DNA from: Flavobacterium sufflavum
GTDB taxonomy: Bacteria > Bacteroidota > Bacteroidia > Flavobacteriales > Flavobacteriaceae
Length of the DNA: 64,000 bases
Assembly: GCF_004016525.1 (NCBI RefSeq)
Contig: NZ_SACJ01000009.1
Location: 1-64,000, forward strand
Reading direction: 5' to 3'
Part shown: positions 46,368-55,470 of the stretch, one piece after another
Layout of the letters: every line of letters starts with the position of its first letter
Numbering within the stretch: position 1 is the first letter of the stretch
Notes under the pieces: generated by a model
Databases searched by the model: none
Seen by the model: the letters and a program-made list of their open reading frames with translations, nothing else
What the model was told of the DNA's origin: nothing
Position numbers and translations under genes: made by a program

Positions 46368-46955
46368 ATGATAGCAATTAATCAAAACCATAAATATTCA
46401 CTGGAAAATGTCCTTTTTGTATTTGCATTAGAAATGGAAGCAGGTGAAGTTTTTCATGCTCAAAATAAGTTGTTTACCGGAATAGGGAAGGTGAATGCTA
46501 CTTATGAGTTGACTAAGGCGATTCATCAAAAAAAGCCGGATTTAATTGTGAATTTAGGTTCTGCCGGAAGCAGTCAGTTCCGTAAAGGGGATGTTGTTTG
46601 TTGTACGCAATTTGTACAACGCGATATGGATGTAACAGGTTTGGGTTTCGAACTTTATGAAACACCTTTTTCGGACGTGCCATCGTTATTGAAATATGGT
46701 TTGCCAATGGAAAGTCTTCCTACGGGAATTTGCGGTACGGGAGATAATTTTGAGATGGGACATACCGAAACGAAATATGATGTTGTGGATATGGAAGCTT
46801 ATGCTCTGGCAACCATTGCCATGAAAGAAAAGATTCCGTTTTTATGTCTCAAATATATTTCAGACGGTGCCGATGACAACGCAGCCGATGACTGGACGGT
46901 TCTGGTTCACAAAGCCTCTGTTGCTTTTGGTGAAATTCTTCAAATTAACAACTAA
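46368..46955 (+). CDS. Nucleosidase (MTA/SAH nucleosidase-like phosphorylase superfamily)
   Basis: 195 residues, shorter than typical MTA/SAH nucleosidase (about 230). The purine-nucleoside-phosphorylase fold is visible: FALEMEAGE, LIVNLGSAGSS, VDMEAYALATIA (ribose-binding Met-Glu and the following region) and KYISDGADDNAADDW with the catalytic Asp. It probably hydrolyses the N-glycosidic bond of a nucleoside. The exact substrate is uncertain. It is a single gene with repeats on its 3' side. Confidence 0.82.
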   Translation: MIAINQNHKYSLENVLFVFALEMEAGEVFHAQNKLFTGIGKVNATYELTKAIHQKKPDLIVNLGSAGSSQFRKGDVVCCTQFVQRDMDVTGLGFELYETPFSDVPSLLKYGLPMESLPTGICGTGDNFEMGHTETKYDVVDMEAYALATIAMKEKIPFLCLKYISDGADDNAADDWTVLVHKASVAFGEILQINN

Positions 46956-47339
46956 TAATTGTAAATCAAAAACGTCAGTTCGAGACTTAATTTTATTCCA
47001 AAAAGACAATATAAATGACGTTGACTTTGTTTTTAATTAAAAATAAAACTTTTGTTATTTGTGAGTTTTAATTGTCCTTAGCTTTCGCAGTCGAGTGTCA
47101 AATGTTTGAAGAATACGTAAAAAGAAAATCTGTTTGAGCGTAGCGAGTTATTTTCTTTTAGTATTCGAAAACTAATTTGACCGACGAGGAAGCGTAAGAC
47201 TTGATTTTTTTGTTTCTTTTTTGATCAAGCAAAAAAGAAAATTATTAAACCTATAATTTCACTTTTAATAAAAACGTCATTGTCAGTTATCGAAAACCGT
47301 TTTTGAGGATAAATTTTATTGTCGTTAATAATTAAAAAA
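46956..47339. repeat. Dispersed-repeat region (second copy of the 220-bp repeat)
   Basis: 47062-47282 matches 40001-40220 over about 220 bp with few changes, including the hairpin TTTCTTTTTTG / CAAAAAAGAAA (47213-47240). The flanks carry fragments of the CGTCAGTTCGAG terminal block (about 46971). No gene is seen in the 384-bp stretch. Confidence 0.8.
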
Positions 47340-47689
47340 ATGAAGATGGAAGTTTTAAAAACAATAGAAAAAATAATTGAAACTCCATTTATCGAAGATG
47401 AATTTGAGGCTGGTTCCGTTTGTTTTGCCAATGATGAAGATCTAAGAGCGGATTTTAAACTTCAGTTTAGAATTTATGATGTGATGAATTATGTTTATGG
47501 CGTATTAATCAGTTGTATTGGAAAGAAAATCAAAAACTGGAATCTATTTTGCTTTTGAAAATTCCGTATCCTTCAAACGCTGCTTCTTTCTGGCACTATT
47601 GTAGCATTGGAAAGAAATTCCGTCAAGAACATCCTATCCGGGAAATGGAATTTATTGTTATTTCCGAATTAAATTGGCAAATGATTTAA
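47340..47689 (+). pseudogene. Small hypothetical gene, frameshifted
   Basis: The first frame starts at ATG 47340 (MKMEVLKTIEKIIETPFI) and reads well to about NYVYG near 47500. It then runs into nonsense and stops at 47558. Two bases over, a frame continues RINQLYWKENQKLESILLLK and IPYPSNAASFWHYCSIGKK to a TAA at 47687-47689. One inserted base near 47503 would restore a 116-residue protein (NYVYWRINQLYWKENQ). It resembles no family I can name. It may be a pseudogene or a sequencing error. Confidence 0.6.
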
Positions 47690-47774
47690 GGTTAATTTGT
47701 ATGGCTTTATGATGCAAATCATAAAAGTCAATTATCGTTCTAAGTTAATTTTGGAAAAAATTAAATTTTCTATT

Positions 47775-48974
47775 ATGAACATTGAACAAAAACAATTAAT
47801 TAAAGCTACTATCCCCATTTTACAATCTTCAGGTGAAGTTCTCACGGCCTATTTTTACAAGCGAATGTTCGAACACAATCCCGAATTAAAATCCGTTTTT
47901 AATATGGGAAATCAGGCTAATGGCAAACAAAAACATGCCCTTGCAGGAGCTGTTCTGGCTTATGCAGAGCACATTGATAATCCTTCGGTATTGATTAATG
48001 TATTGAAAGGAATTGGAAATAAACACGTAAGTTTAAATATTCAGGCCGAAGATTATGCCATTGTAGGAGGACATTTAATTGCTTCGATACAGGAAGTTTT
48101 AGGAGATGTAGCCACGCCGGAATTAGTAGAAGCCTGGACTGTTGCGTATAATGAATTGGCAGAAATAATGATTGGTATAGAGGCCGAATTCTATATTAAA
48201 AATACAGAAAAAACAGGAGCCTGGAACGGTTGGAGAAATTTTACCATCAAAGAAATCGTTAACGAATCAGATGAAATCAAATCATTTTATTTGTATCCAA
48301 CGGATGGAAAAGAAATTGTAACTTACACTGCTGGACAATATTTAAGTGTGCAGGTTTTTGTAGAACAGTTGGGATTATTACAACCTAGACAATACAGTCT
48401 TTCTACAGCATTTAATCCAAATTATTATAGAATATCTGTCAAAAAAGAAACTGCTTTGGAAACTCAGCCCGAAGGCATGGTTTCGAATACTTTACACCAA
48501 ATGAAAGAAGGAGACACGGTAAATGTATCGGCACCGGCAGGGAATTTTTCATTGCAGGATGTTGATGCGCCAATTGTTTTAATAAGTGGCGGAGTGGGAG
48601 TGACTCCATTGTTGAGTATGCTGGAAACCAATAAAAAGAATGCGAAAAACAAAACCGTTTGGATTCACGGATGTAGAAATAATGCTGTTCATGCTTTTAA
48701 AGAAGTTGTAGAAACTATCGAAGAAGAATCAGACTGGTTAGAAAGCTATGTTTTTAATGAAGATTTGGATGATAATGAGAGTAATCGAATTATAAAAGGA
48801 AGAGTCGATTTGGAAAAATGTAAAGAAGCCATTTTACTGGAAAATGCCCATTATTACTTATGTGGTCCGGCTCCTTTTATCAAAGCGCATTATGAATCAT
48901 TAGTTGGTTTTAATATTGATAAATCGAATATTTTTTATGAAGAATTTGGTCCTCAATCTGTTTCTTTAAATTAA
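47775..48974 (+). CDS. hmp: Flavohemoglobin (nitric oxide dioxygenase)
   Basis: 399 residues from the ATG at 47775 (MNIEQKQLIK), the usual family length. A frame beginning further upstream adds 26 non-homologous residues. It has an N-terminal globin domain (about 1-140, with proximal His in ALAGAVLAYAEHIDN/GNKHVSLNIQAEDY), an FAD domain (about 150-255; RQYSLS) and an NAD domain (about 260-399; LISGGVGVTPLLSML, YLCGPAPF). It turns NO plus O2 into nitrate in the cytoplasm. It stands alone. Confidence 0.95.
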   Translation: MNIEQKQLIKATIPILQSSGEVLTAYFYKRMFEHNPELKSVFNMGNQANGKQKHALAGAVLAYAEHIDNPSVLINVLKGIGNKHVSLNIQAEDYAIVGGHLIASIQEVLGDVATPELVEAWTVAYNELAEIMIGIEAEFYIKNTEKTGAWNGWRNFTIKEIVNESDEIKSFYLYPTDGKEIVTYTAGQYLSVQVFVEQLGLLQPRQYSLSTAFNPNYYRISVKKETALETQPEGMVSNTLHQMKEGDTVNVSAPAGNFSLQDVDAPIVLISGGVGVTPLLSMLETNKKNAKNKTVWIHGCRNNAVHAFKEVVETIEEESDWLESYVFNEDLDDNESNRIIKGRVDLEKCKEAILLENAHYYLCGPAPFIKAHYESLVGFNIDKSNIFYEEFGPQSVSLN

Positions 48975-49012
48975 AATTTAGTTGCTAGTTATAAATAAGT
49001 TTTAAAAAAAAA

Positions 49013-49049
49013 TTAACCTTTTCAGAGTTCAAAACTCTGAAAGGGTTAA
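49013..49049 (+). terminator. Hairpin after hmp
   Basis: TTAACC..TTTCAGAGTT pairs with AACTCTGAAA..GGTTAA as a long stem. A second small hairpin (CGAAGTTT / AAACTTCG) follows at 49066-49083. They lie between convergent hmp and the toxin gene and may serve both strands. Confidence 0.6.
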
Positions 49050-49105
49050 TACTTAGCGTGTGTAACGAAGTTTGGAAACTTCGTAGAGTTGGTATAAAAA
49101 AGCGA

Positions 49106-49378
49106 CTAAAATAAGTCGCTGTGGGTTCCTGTATTGATAAATAAAAGAGTAAGTTCATTGTCGTTTTGTAACCAAACTAAAAGCCAGTCACCTTTAATAT
49201 GGCATTCCCAGCAATTATCATAATTCCCGGATAATTTATGTGGTCTGTATTTTTGAGGTAGAGTTCCTGTTTTTTCTAAAATAGAAATTACAGCTTCTAG
49301 TTTAGACATATCGTAACCTCTTTTTTTGCAAAGTTTTAATTCTTTTTCAAATTGCTTAGTTGCTGAAATTTTATACAT
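49106..49378 (-). CDS. YafQ-family toxin (mRNA interferase)
   Basis: 90 residues of the RelE superfamily. The YafQ residues known to be needed for ribosome-dependent mRNA cleavage have clear counterparts: His47, His60, Asp64, Trp65, His86 and Phe90. The antitoxin gene lies 3 bp upstream on the same strand, the standard order for dinJ-yafQ. All catalytic positions are intact, so the toxin is probably active. Confidence 0.9.
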   Translation of the reverse strand: MYKISATKQFEKELKLCKKRGYDMSKLEAVISILEKTGTLPQKYRPHKLSGNYDNCWECHIKGDWLLVWLQNDNELTLLFINTGTHSDLF

Positions 49379-49381
49379 TAA

Positions 49382-49573
49382 TTAACCTAAAACTTTATTG
49401 AAAAGGTCACTAGTACTTTTATAAGTAGTAACACGTCCTTTTTTTACATCTTCTAAAGATAAATCAATTGCCGTTTTCTCAATTTTTTTAAAAACGCCCA
49501 ACGAGAGTATATATGCAATAGTTTTTTTTGCGATAACGTTACGAGCATCATAAGATAATGTTATTGTGGCCAT
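49382..49573 (-). CDS. Antitoxin of the YafQ-type pair
   Basis: 63 residues. The N-terminus MATITLSYDARNVIAKKTIAY resembles a short beta-strand plus helix (RHH-like) region, and the C-terminal part (about 40-63) is probably the disordered toxin-binding tail. Low sequence similarity is normal for antitoxins. The identity rests mostly on position 3 bp before the toxin. It probably represses its own promoter upstream of 49573. Confidence 0.75.
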   Translation of the reverse strand: MATITLSYDARNVIAKKTIAYILSLGVFKKIEKTAIDLSLEDVKKGRVTTYKSTSDLFNKVLG

Positions 49574-49772
49574 AAGATAAATTTTTAATACTACAAAGAT
49601 ATAAAATATTCCAAATTAAAAATCTTGACAAAAGCAAAATTAGTATAAGCTTCGGCTGTTGTTGTGGATTTGTTGTGGTTATTGTAAAAGTTGTGGTTCA
49701 TAACTCCTGATGATTTCTCTTTATTTCCAATTTTGAAATTCCTAATTTGCGGCCTTAAATCAGGAAGATAAA

Positions 49773-52076
49773 ATGAAGGTCTGTATTGCCGAAAAACCCA
49801 GTGTAGCACGTGAAATTGCATCCGTTTTGGGAGCGAATACCAAGCATGATGGCTATTATGAAGGTAATGGCTATGCCGTAACCTACACCTTTGGTCATTT
49901 ATGTACCTTAAAAGAACCCAACGATTACAGACCCTATTGGAAAAGTTGGGATTTGAATAACCTTCCGATGCTTCCCGAAAAATTTGAAACTAAAGTAGTG
50001 GAGAATGCGGGTATTCAGAAGCAATTTAAAATTGTAAAAAGTTTATTTGACAAAGCCGAATTGGTCATCAACTGTGGGGATGCCGGACAGGAAGGAGAGT
50101 TGATTCAGCGTTGGGTAATGAATGAGGCCAATTATAAAGGAGAGGTGAAACGCCTGTGGATTTCTTCCTTAACCACCGAAGCCATAAAAGAAGGTTTTGA
50201 AAACCTCAAACCATCCACCAACTACGATAATTTATACTATGCCGGTTTTTCCAGAGCCATTGGCGACTGGTTATTGGGGATGAATGCTACCCGTTTGTAC
50301 ACTGTAAAACACGGCGGTTACAAACAGGTATTATCTATTGGGCGTGTACAAACGCCAACATTGGCAATGGTTGTGGATCGTTTTAAAGAAATCGAAAACT
50401 TCGTACCGCAACCTTATTGGGAGTTACAAACCTTGTATAGAGAAACACTTTTTAGTTATGAAGAAGGACGTTTTCTAAAAAAAGAAGACGGGGAAATTTT
50501 AGCCGATAAAGTAAAGGAAAGTGATTTCGAAATTGTTACTGTCGAAAAAAAGAATGGAAATGAATATGCGCCAAAGCTTTTTGACTTAACAGGATTGCAG
50601 GTGTATTGCAATACCAAGTTTGGATTTTCGGCTGATGAAACGCTTAAAATAGTTCAGACTTTGTACGAACAAAAAGTAGTTACTTATCCCAGAGTGGATA
50701 CTACTTTTTTACCAAGCGATATTTATCCTAAAGTACCCGGAATTCTTCAAAAGTTGACTAATTACAGTGTATTGACTGAAGTTCTTTTAGGAAAAAAGAT
50801 TAAAAAATCGCCAAAGGTTTTCAATGATAAAAAAGTAACCGATCACCATGCAATAATCCCGACTGGAATACAAAATAATTTACCGTACAATCAGCAACAG
50901 GTGTATGATATTATTGTAAAGCGTTTTATTGCCGTTTTTTATGACGATTGTCTGGTTGCCAATACCACGGTAATTGGTAAAGCAGCCGATGTGACTTTTA
51001 AAACCACCGGAAAAGAGATTTTAAAAAAGGGATTTAGAGTTGTTTTTGAAGATCCGAATGCCAAAGAAAAAGAAGCCGATTTATTGCCAAGTTTTGTTGT
51101 GGGAGAAAAAGGCCCGCACGAACCTTCGTTTTTAGAAAAAGAAACCAAAGCACCTAATCAGTTTACCGAGGCTTCTTTATTGAGAGCGATGGAAACCGCA
51201 GGAAAGCAAGTGGATGATGAGGATTTACGCGAATTGATGAAAGAAAATGGCATTGGACGACCATCTACAAGAGCCAATATTATTGAAACGTTGTTTAAAC
51301 GCCAATACATTGTTCGAAATAAAAAGCAAGTACTACCAACACCAACAGGAATTCAGCTTATTGACATCATTCAAAATGAATTGATAAAGTCGGCTGAGTT
51401 GACGGGTTCCTGGGAAAAGCAGTTAAAGGATATTGAAAAAGGAACTTTTACTGCTGCTGCGTTTATCAATAATATGAAACGCATGGTAGATGCTTTGGTA
51501 TATGAAGTACGGAGCGAAACTACCCGTGCCAATATTTCGCATGCCGGAAGTATTCAAAAAGAAGTGGCTGCTGTTGAGAAAAAGAAAGCGGCGGGAATGG
51601 AAGCTGAATCCTGTCCGAAATGTAAAAAAGCGACATTGATAAAAGGAAAATCAGCTTATGGTTGTGGCGGTTATAAAGCAGGTTGCGATTTTCTATTGCC
51701 TTTTACTTTTGGAACCAAAAAAATATCAGAGAACCAATATTTGCGATTGCTTCAAAAAGGCTCCACAGTCAATTTAAAAGACTTTAAAATTAATGATGAT
51801 ATAGTAGAAGGTTTACTTCGTTTTGATGAAAATTTCCAACTTAAATTAGAACCTAAGAAAACAGCCCCGAAGACAACATCTGCACCAACATCAGATGAAT
51901 TAGCTTGTCCGAAATGCCAAAAAGGAACCATTATAAAAGGCAACACCGCCTATGGCTGTAGCCATTATAAATCAGGCTGTGATTTTAAAGTTACTTTTGA
52001 TGTAGTTAGAGAAAAATTAAAAGACCAGAAACCAACGAAGGAACTGGTTTATGCTATTTTGAAGGAAGGAGTTTAA
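49773..52076 (+). CDS. topB: DNA topoisomerase III
   Basis: 767 residues of type IA topoisomerase. There is a TOPRIM domain at the N-terminus (MKVCIAEKPSVAREIASVLGA, NCGDAGQEGELIQ), the active-site Tyr308 in VVTYPRVDT, and IGRPSTRANIIETL in the catalytic core. Two C-terminal topoisomerase zinc-ribbon repeats follow (ESCPKCKKATLIKGKSAYGC and LACPKCQKGTIIKGNTAYGC). It decatenates DNA. The copy may be chromosomal or brought by an integrative element, but no conjugation gene is visible here. Confidence 0.95.
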   Translation: MKVCIAEKPSVAREIASVLGANTKHDGYYEGNGYAVTYTFGHLCTLKEPNDYRPYWKSWDLNNLPMLPEKFETKVVENAGIQKQFKIVKSLFDKAELVINCGDAGQEGELIQRWVMNEANYKGEVKRLWISSLTTEAIKEGFENLKPSTNYDNLYYAGFSRAIGDWLLGMNATRLYTVKHGGYKQVLSIGRVQTPTLAMVVDRFKEIENFVPQPYWELQTLYRETLFSYEEGRFLKKEDGEILADKVKESDFEIVTVEKKNGNEYAPKLFDLTGLQVYCNTKFGFSADETLKIVQTLYEQKVVTYPRVDTTFLPSDIYPKVPGILQKLTNYSVLTEVLLGKKIKKSPKVFNDKKVTDHHAIIPTGIQNNLPYNQQQVYDIIVKRFIAVFYDDCLVANTTVIGKAADVTFKTTGKEILKKGFRVVFEDPNAKEKEADLLPSFVVGEKGPHEPSFLEKETKAPNQFTEASLLRAMETAGKQVDDEDLRELMKENGIGRPSTRANIIETLFKRQYIVRNKKQVLPTPTGIQLIDIIQNELIKSAELTGSWEKQLKDIEKGTFTAAAFINNMKRMVDALVYEVRSETTRANISHAGSIQKEVAAVEKKKAAGMEAESCPKCKKATLIKGKSAYGCGGYKAGCDFLLPFTFGTKKISENQYLRLLQKGSTVNLKDFKINDDIVEGLLRFDENFQLKLEPKKTAPKTTSAPTSDELACPKCQKGTIIKGNTAYGCSHYKSGCDFKVTFDVVREKLKDQKPTKELVYAILKEGV

Positions 52077-52146
52077 TAAGTATTTTTCTGAAGTCTTGAA
52101 CCCAATACTTACACTTTTGTGTAAACCTATTTTATTATAAAACAAT

Positions 52147-52183
52147 AAATTCCGTACCATGTGATTGATACGGAATTTTTTTT
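52147..52183. terminator. Bidirectional terminator between topB and the SDR gene
   Basis: AAATTCCGTA and TACGGAATTT pair around a 12-base loop and are followed by a T-run on the plus strand. The convergent SDR gene ends at 52195. Confidence 0.85.
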
Positions 52184-52194
52184 GTAGAGGTATT

Positions 52195-52962
52195 TTAGAT
52201 GTGAATTCCTCCGGCAACTTCAATTCTTTGTGCATTGATCCATTTGGAATCATCCGAACACAAAAACACAATAACGCTGCCAATATCATCAGGCAACCCC
52301 ACTCTTCCTAAAGCTGTAGCATTAGCAATCATATCATTTAAAGCTTGATTATCTCTCACGGCACCACCACCAAAATCGGTTGCGATAGCTCCCGGAGCGA
52401 TTGAATTGACTCTAATTTTTCGAGAACCAAACTCTAAAGCCTGATAACGCGTTAATGAATCGATACCCGCTTTCATAATGGCATAAGCAGCATAATTAGG
52501 ATAGCTAAAACGTGCCAAACCAGAGGAGGTATTGACGATACTTCCACCTTCATTAATCATTGGCAATAATTTTTGAGTAAGGAAAAAAGGTGCTTTCAGA
52601 TGGGTGGTAGCCATGGCATCAAAACCTTCTTCGGTAGTTTCTTCTATTGAAGCATAATATCCCGTTCCCGCATTGTTTACAAGGGAATCAATGGTAGTTT
52701 TTCCAAAATCTTTCTCCAAAGTTTCTTTTAAATTGGAAACAAATCCATCGAAAGAACTCACTTTTGATAAATCCAATTGAAGACTTGACGATTTTTGCCC
52801 TAATGATTTAATTTCGTTTACTACATTTTCAGCATCTGCTTTATTGGATTGATAAGTGATAATAACATCGAAACCTTTTTTAGCTAATTGTAATGCTGAT
52901 TCTTTTCCAAGTCCGCGACTTCCGCCAGTTAATAAGACTATTTTGTTTGAATGAGTTGTCAT
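52195..52962 (-). CDS. Short-chain dehydrogenase/reductase (SDR)
   Basis: 255 residues with TGGSRGLG (cofactor loop), NNAG, TSSGLARF with the catalytic Ser, and YAIMK in place of YxASK. Beta-2 (VIITYQSNKADAE) lacks Asp and suggests NADP(H). The C-terminus ends VAGGIHI. It is followed upstream by a separate AraC gene on the same strand. The substrate is unknown. Confidence 0.85.
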   Translation of the reverse strand: MTTHSNKIVLLTGGSRGLGKESALQLAKKGFDVIITYQSNKADAENVVNEIKSLGQKSSSLQLDLSKVSSFDGFVSNLKETLEKDFGKTTIDSLVNNAGTGYYASIEETTEEGFDAMATTHLKAPFFLTQKLLPMINEGGSIVNTSSGLARFSYPNYAAYAIMKAGIDSLTRYQALEFGSRKIRVNSIAPGAIATDFGGGAVRDNQALNDMIANATALGRVGLPDDIGSVIVFLCSDDSKWINAQRIEVAGGIHI

Positions 52963-53056
52963 TGTACTGTTGTTTTAAGATTACGATGCAAAATTGCTAC
53001 TTATTACTGTTTTGACATTTGTAATAATCAAATTGATGTTTGCGAAAATCAAACAA

Positions 53057-53980
53057 TTATTCTCTGAAAAGTAGTGGAGATTGGTTATTGTTCTTTTTAA
53101 AGAAATTTGAAAAATGAGCAATCTCTTCAAAACCCAGTGTGTATGCTATTTCAGAAATGTTCCAATGCGTTTGTTTCAGTAATACTTTGGCCTCCTGATT
53201 GATTCTGCCAGCTATAATTTCTCCCGTTGTCTTGCCCGTGGTTTCCTTTAAAACTTTGTTTAAATGATTGACATGAACGCCTAAAGTGGCAGCAAAATCT
53301 TTTGGAGTTTTTAGCATCAAAATTTGTGTTGTGTTTTCAATAGGAAACTGACGTTCTAATAGTTCAATAAAGAAGGAAGTGATTCTGGAGGAGGCGGTTT
53401 TATTGTTTTCAACCGGAGTAATCGGTTTTAATTTTTGACCATAATGAATCAGTTCCATCGAATAATTTCGCAATAAATCATATTTATAAGCGTAATCCGA
53501 ATTGATTTCCAGATGCATTTTTTTGAAAATTCTGTTGATTTCTTCAAACTGGGCTGCTGTTATTTGATAGACAAAATCACTTTGACTGGAAAAAATAGGA
53601 AGATTGTCCAGTTCAAATCCGATTTTTGATTTAGCTAAAAACTCCTTTGTAAACACGCAGAAATGTCCGGACTGTTCATTGTCCAGCGGTGTGTAATTAT
53701 AGGGGATTTTTGGAGAAGCAAACAAAATTCCGAATTCTTCTATTTCAATAGTTCTATCGGCATATTCTACTTTATTTTTACCTGAAATCAAACTTATCTT
53801 GTAATAAGTTCTTTTATTATAAGGCATTTCAGGTTTTAACTTAGATGATTTGTACATTTTTTTAATATCAAAAACATTGAAATGTCCTATATCCTTATTG
53901 ATACTTTCATTAAGAATATCTTCTAAGTCGGGATTGTTATCTCCGAAAATCTCTTTGTAAAATTCTTTGATGGTTATCAT
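53057..53980 (-). CDS. AraC-family regulator
   Basis: 307 residues. The N-terminal sensing half is followed by an HTH pair (about 210-305; HWNISEIAYTLGFEEIAHFSNFFKKNNNQSPLLF). LGVHVNHLNKVLKETTGKTTGE is the first HTH. It probably controls the adjacent SDR (52195) or the pirin/DoxX genes. No operator of the TTTTGAAT type lies nearby. Confidence 0.87.
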   Translation of the reverse strand: MITIKEFYKEIFGDNNPDLEDILNESINKDIGHFNVFDIKKMYKSSKLKPEMPYNKRTYYKISLISGKNKVEYADRTIEIEEFGILFASPKIPYNYTPLDNEQSGHFCVFTKEFLAKSKIGFELDNLPIFSSQSDFVYQITAAQFEEINRIFKKMHLEINSDYAYKYDLLRNYSMELIHYGQKLKPITPVENNKTASSRITSFFIELLERQFPIENTTQILMLKTPKDFAATLGVHVNHLNKVLKETTGKTTGEIIAGRINQEAKVLLKQTHWNISEIAYTLGFEEIAHFSNFFKKNNNQSPLLFRE

Positions 53981-54061
53981 GTGAATCGATTTGCGAAATT
54001 CAAATGTAAAACCTTTTTTTGATATTGATACGAAATTGTATTAATTTGAAACAATTAGCTT

Positions 54062-54946
54062 TTATTCTAAAGTTTTATTTTTTGCTGTTAAATTAATTTC
54101 ACCATATTTTTCAGCGTAAAAATCCTGATAAGCCTGAACTATTTCTTCCTGACTGTTCATTACAAATGGACCTTCTGCCACTATAGTTTCTGTATATTCT
54201 TCACCACCAAATAATAGAACATCAACTGAATTTTGAGCGGTGTTTTTAATTTCAATTTCACCTTCTTTTCTGTCAAATTCTATAAACTCTCCCGCTTCAA
54301 ATTCTGTATCGTTTATCGTAATTTTTTCCGAAGGTACAAATGCCGCTACTTCAATTTTATCAGCCATTTTAATGGAAAATTGTTTCCCTGCTTCCAAATG
54401 AATATGATACAAAAACTGTTCAGAATAATTTGGAATCGGTGAACTCAAATCTTCATAATTCCCAACGACTACTTTTATAAAACCACTTTCGTTTGCTAAT
54501 TCCTTTTTAGGAACATCAATGGCTTGTATTGCTAAATATTCAGGTTTTTCAGCTTTGTTTTTTGCAGGCAGATTAATCCAAAATTGGAAACTATGCACCA
54601 TTTTGCTATCTGTTTCAGTATCATAGTTCAGGTTTTCATCGTGTATTATTCCATTACCCGCTTTCATCCATTGTGCACCACCTGAAGATACTTTAGCATA
54701 ATTTCCAGCACTGTCAAAATGTTCATTTTGCCCTTGAAGAATATAGCTCAATGTAGCAATTCCTCTGTGTGGATGAGCTCCCATTCCGCCTAGATGTACT
54801 TTTTCCTTCAACATGGGAGGCAGGTGGTCAAGAAATACAAATGAACCTACTTTGCTTGCATATCGATTAGGCAGTATTCTCATAATGGTTAAGGGCCCAA
54901 CATCGGCTCTACGTCCTTTGGCAGAAAAACTTATTTGCTTTTTCAT
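54062..54946 (-). CDS. Pirin-family protein
   Basis: 294 residues, two cupin domains. The N-terminal one holds the metal ligands in GAHPHRGI (His-x-His) and NEHFDS (His/Glu), with KAGNGIIHDE completing the site. Pirins of this type can have quercetinase activity or act as redox sensors. The operon with DoxX and a quinone oxidoreductase suggests a role in quinone or aromatic stress. It ends 5 bp before the DoxX gene in transcript order. Confidence 0.9.
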   Translation of the reverse strand: MKKQISFSAKGRRADVGPLTIMRILPNRYASKVGSFVFLDHLPPMLKEKVHLGGMGAHPHRGIATLSYILQGQNEHFDSAGNYAKVSSGGAQWMKAGNGIIHDENLNYDTETDSKMVHSFQFWINLPAKNKAEKPEYLAIQAIDVPKKELANESGFIKVVVGNYEDLSSPIPNYSEQFLYHIHLEAGKQFSIKMADKIEVAAFVPSEKITINDTEFEAGEFIEFDRKEGEIEIKNTAQNSVDVLLFGGEEYTETIVAEGPFVMNSQEEIVQAYQDFYAEKYGEINLTAKNKTLE

Positions 54947-54951
54947 TTTAA

Positions 54952-55314
54952 TTATGCTTTAATTTTACCGTAAAAAGTATCGGATACTCCTAAAATCACT
55001 AAGAAAACTAGAGGAGTAACAACAGCAGAAATCGGGTCACCACTTGCATAATGTGCAATAGATGCAGAAACAAATGTTAGTGCAAATCCAAAATAAGCGA
55101 ACGATTTAATTTTATCTGAAACCATTGGAAGTATCAACGCTAGAGCTCCTAAAACCTTTAGAATTGCCAGTTCAATTCTGAAATAATCAGGGAATCCTAA
55201 ATGTACGAATGCTGCTTTCATATTTGCATCAGTAAGATAACTGAATGCACTAAAAAGCATCATAGCTGAAATAATTCCTGTTGTTGTCCAATAAATAATT
55301 TTGTTCTTGTTCAT
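54952..55314 (-). CDS. DoxX-family membrane protein
   Basis: 120 residues with four hydrophobic segments (about 7-27, 46-66, 70-88, 92-113) and the DoxX core (LGFPDYFRIELAILKVLGALALI). Small DoxX proteins sit in the inner membrane, often with redox genes. It lies 5 bp upstream of the pirin gene and shares an upstream motif (TATCATATCGCATCG) with the quinone oxidoreductase gene. Confidence 0.88.
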   Translation of the reverse strand: MNKNKIIYWTTTGIISAMMLFSAFSYLTDANMKAAFVHLGFPDYFRIELAILKVLGALALILPMVSDKIKSFAYFGFALTFVSASIAHYASGDPISAVVTPLVFLVILGVSDTFYGKIKA

Positions 55315-55379
55315 TTTTTCTAATTTTTAGATGATTAATTTTTGTTTATTTCTATGATGTAAAATTGCAACAGAAACAA

Positions 55380-55404
55380 ACCCTAAAACGATGCGATATG
55401 ATAA
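55380..55404 (-). promoter_or_regulatory. Possible operator (TCATATCG-type) upstream of doxX-pirin
   Basis: The minus strand reads TATCATATCGCATCG about 73 bp before the DoxX start. Similar sequences lie 72 bp before the quinone-oxidoreductase start (56551-56561) and about 95 bp before the MBL-fold gene (58693-58704). Confidence 0.35.
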
Positions 55405-55407
55405 AAA

Positions 55408-55433
55408 AAACCGTTGATAAATGTCAACGGTTT
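55408..55433 (-). terminator. Terminator of the quinone-oxidoreductase gene
   Basis: AAACCGTTGA and its complement form a stem with a 6-base loop and an 8-base T-run on the minus strand. A near copy lies at 56562-56592. Confidence 0.85.
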
Positions 55434-55470
55434 AAAAGTTATTAAAATGTATATGCAAACAATAATCAAA

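Noticed and set aside
49591..49821. 76-codon minus-strand frame overlapping the topB start
   Set aside because: It overlaps a certain gene by 49 bp, has no recognised motif and no partner. It is kept as non-coding.
49773..52076. topB as evidence for an integrative conjugative element
   Set aside because: No relaxase, tra genes, integrase or attachment site is visible around it.
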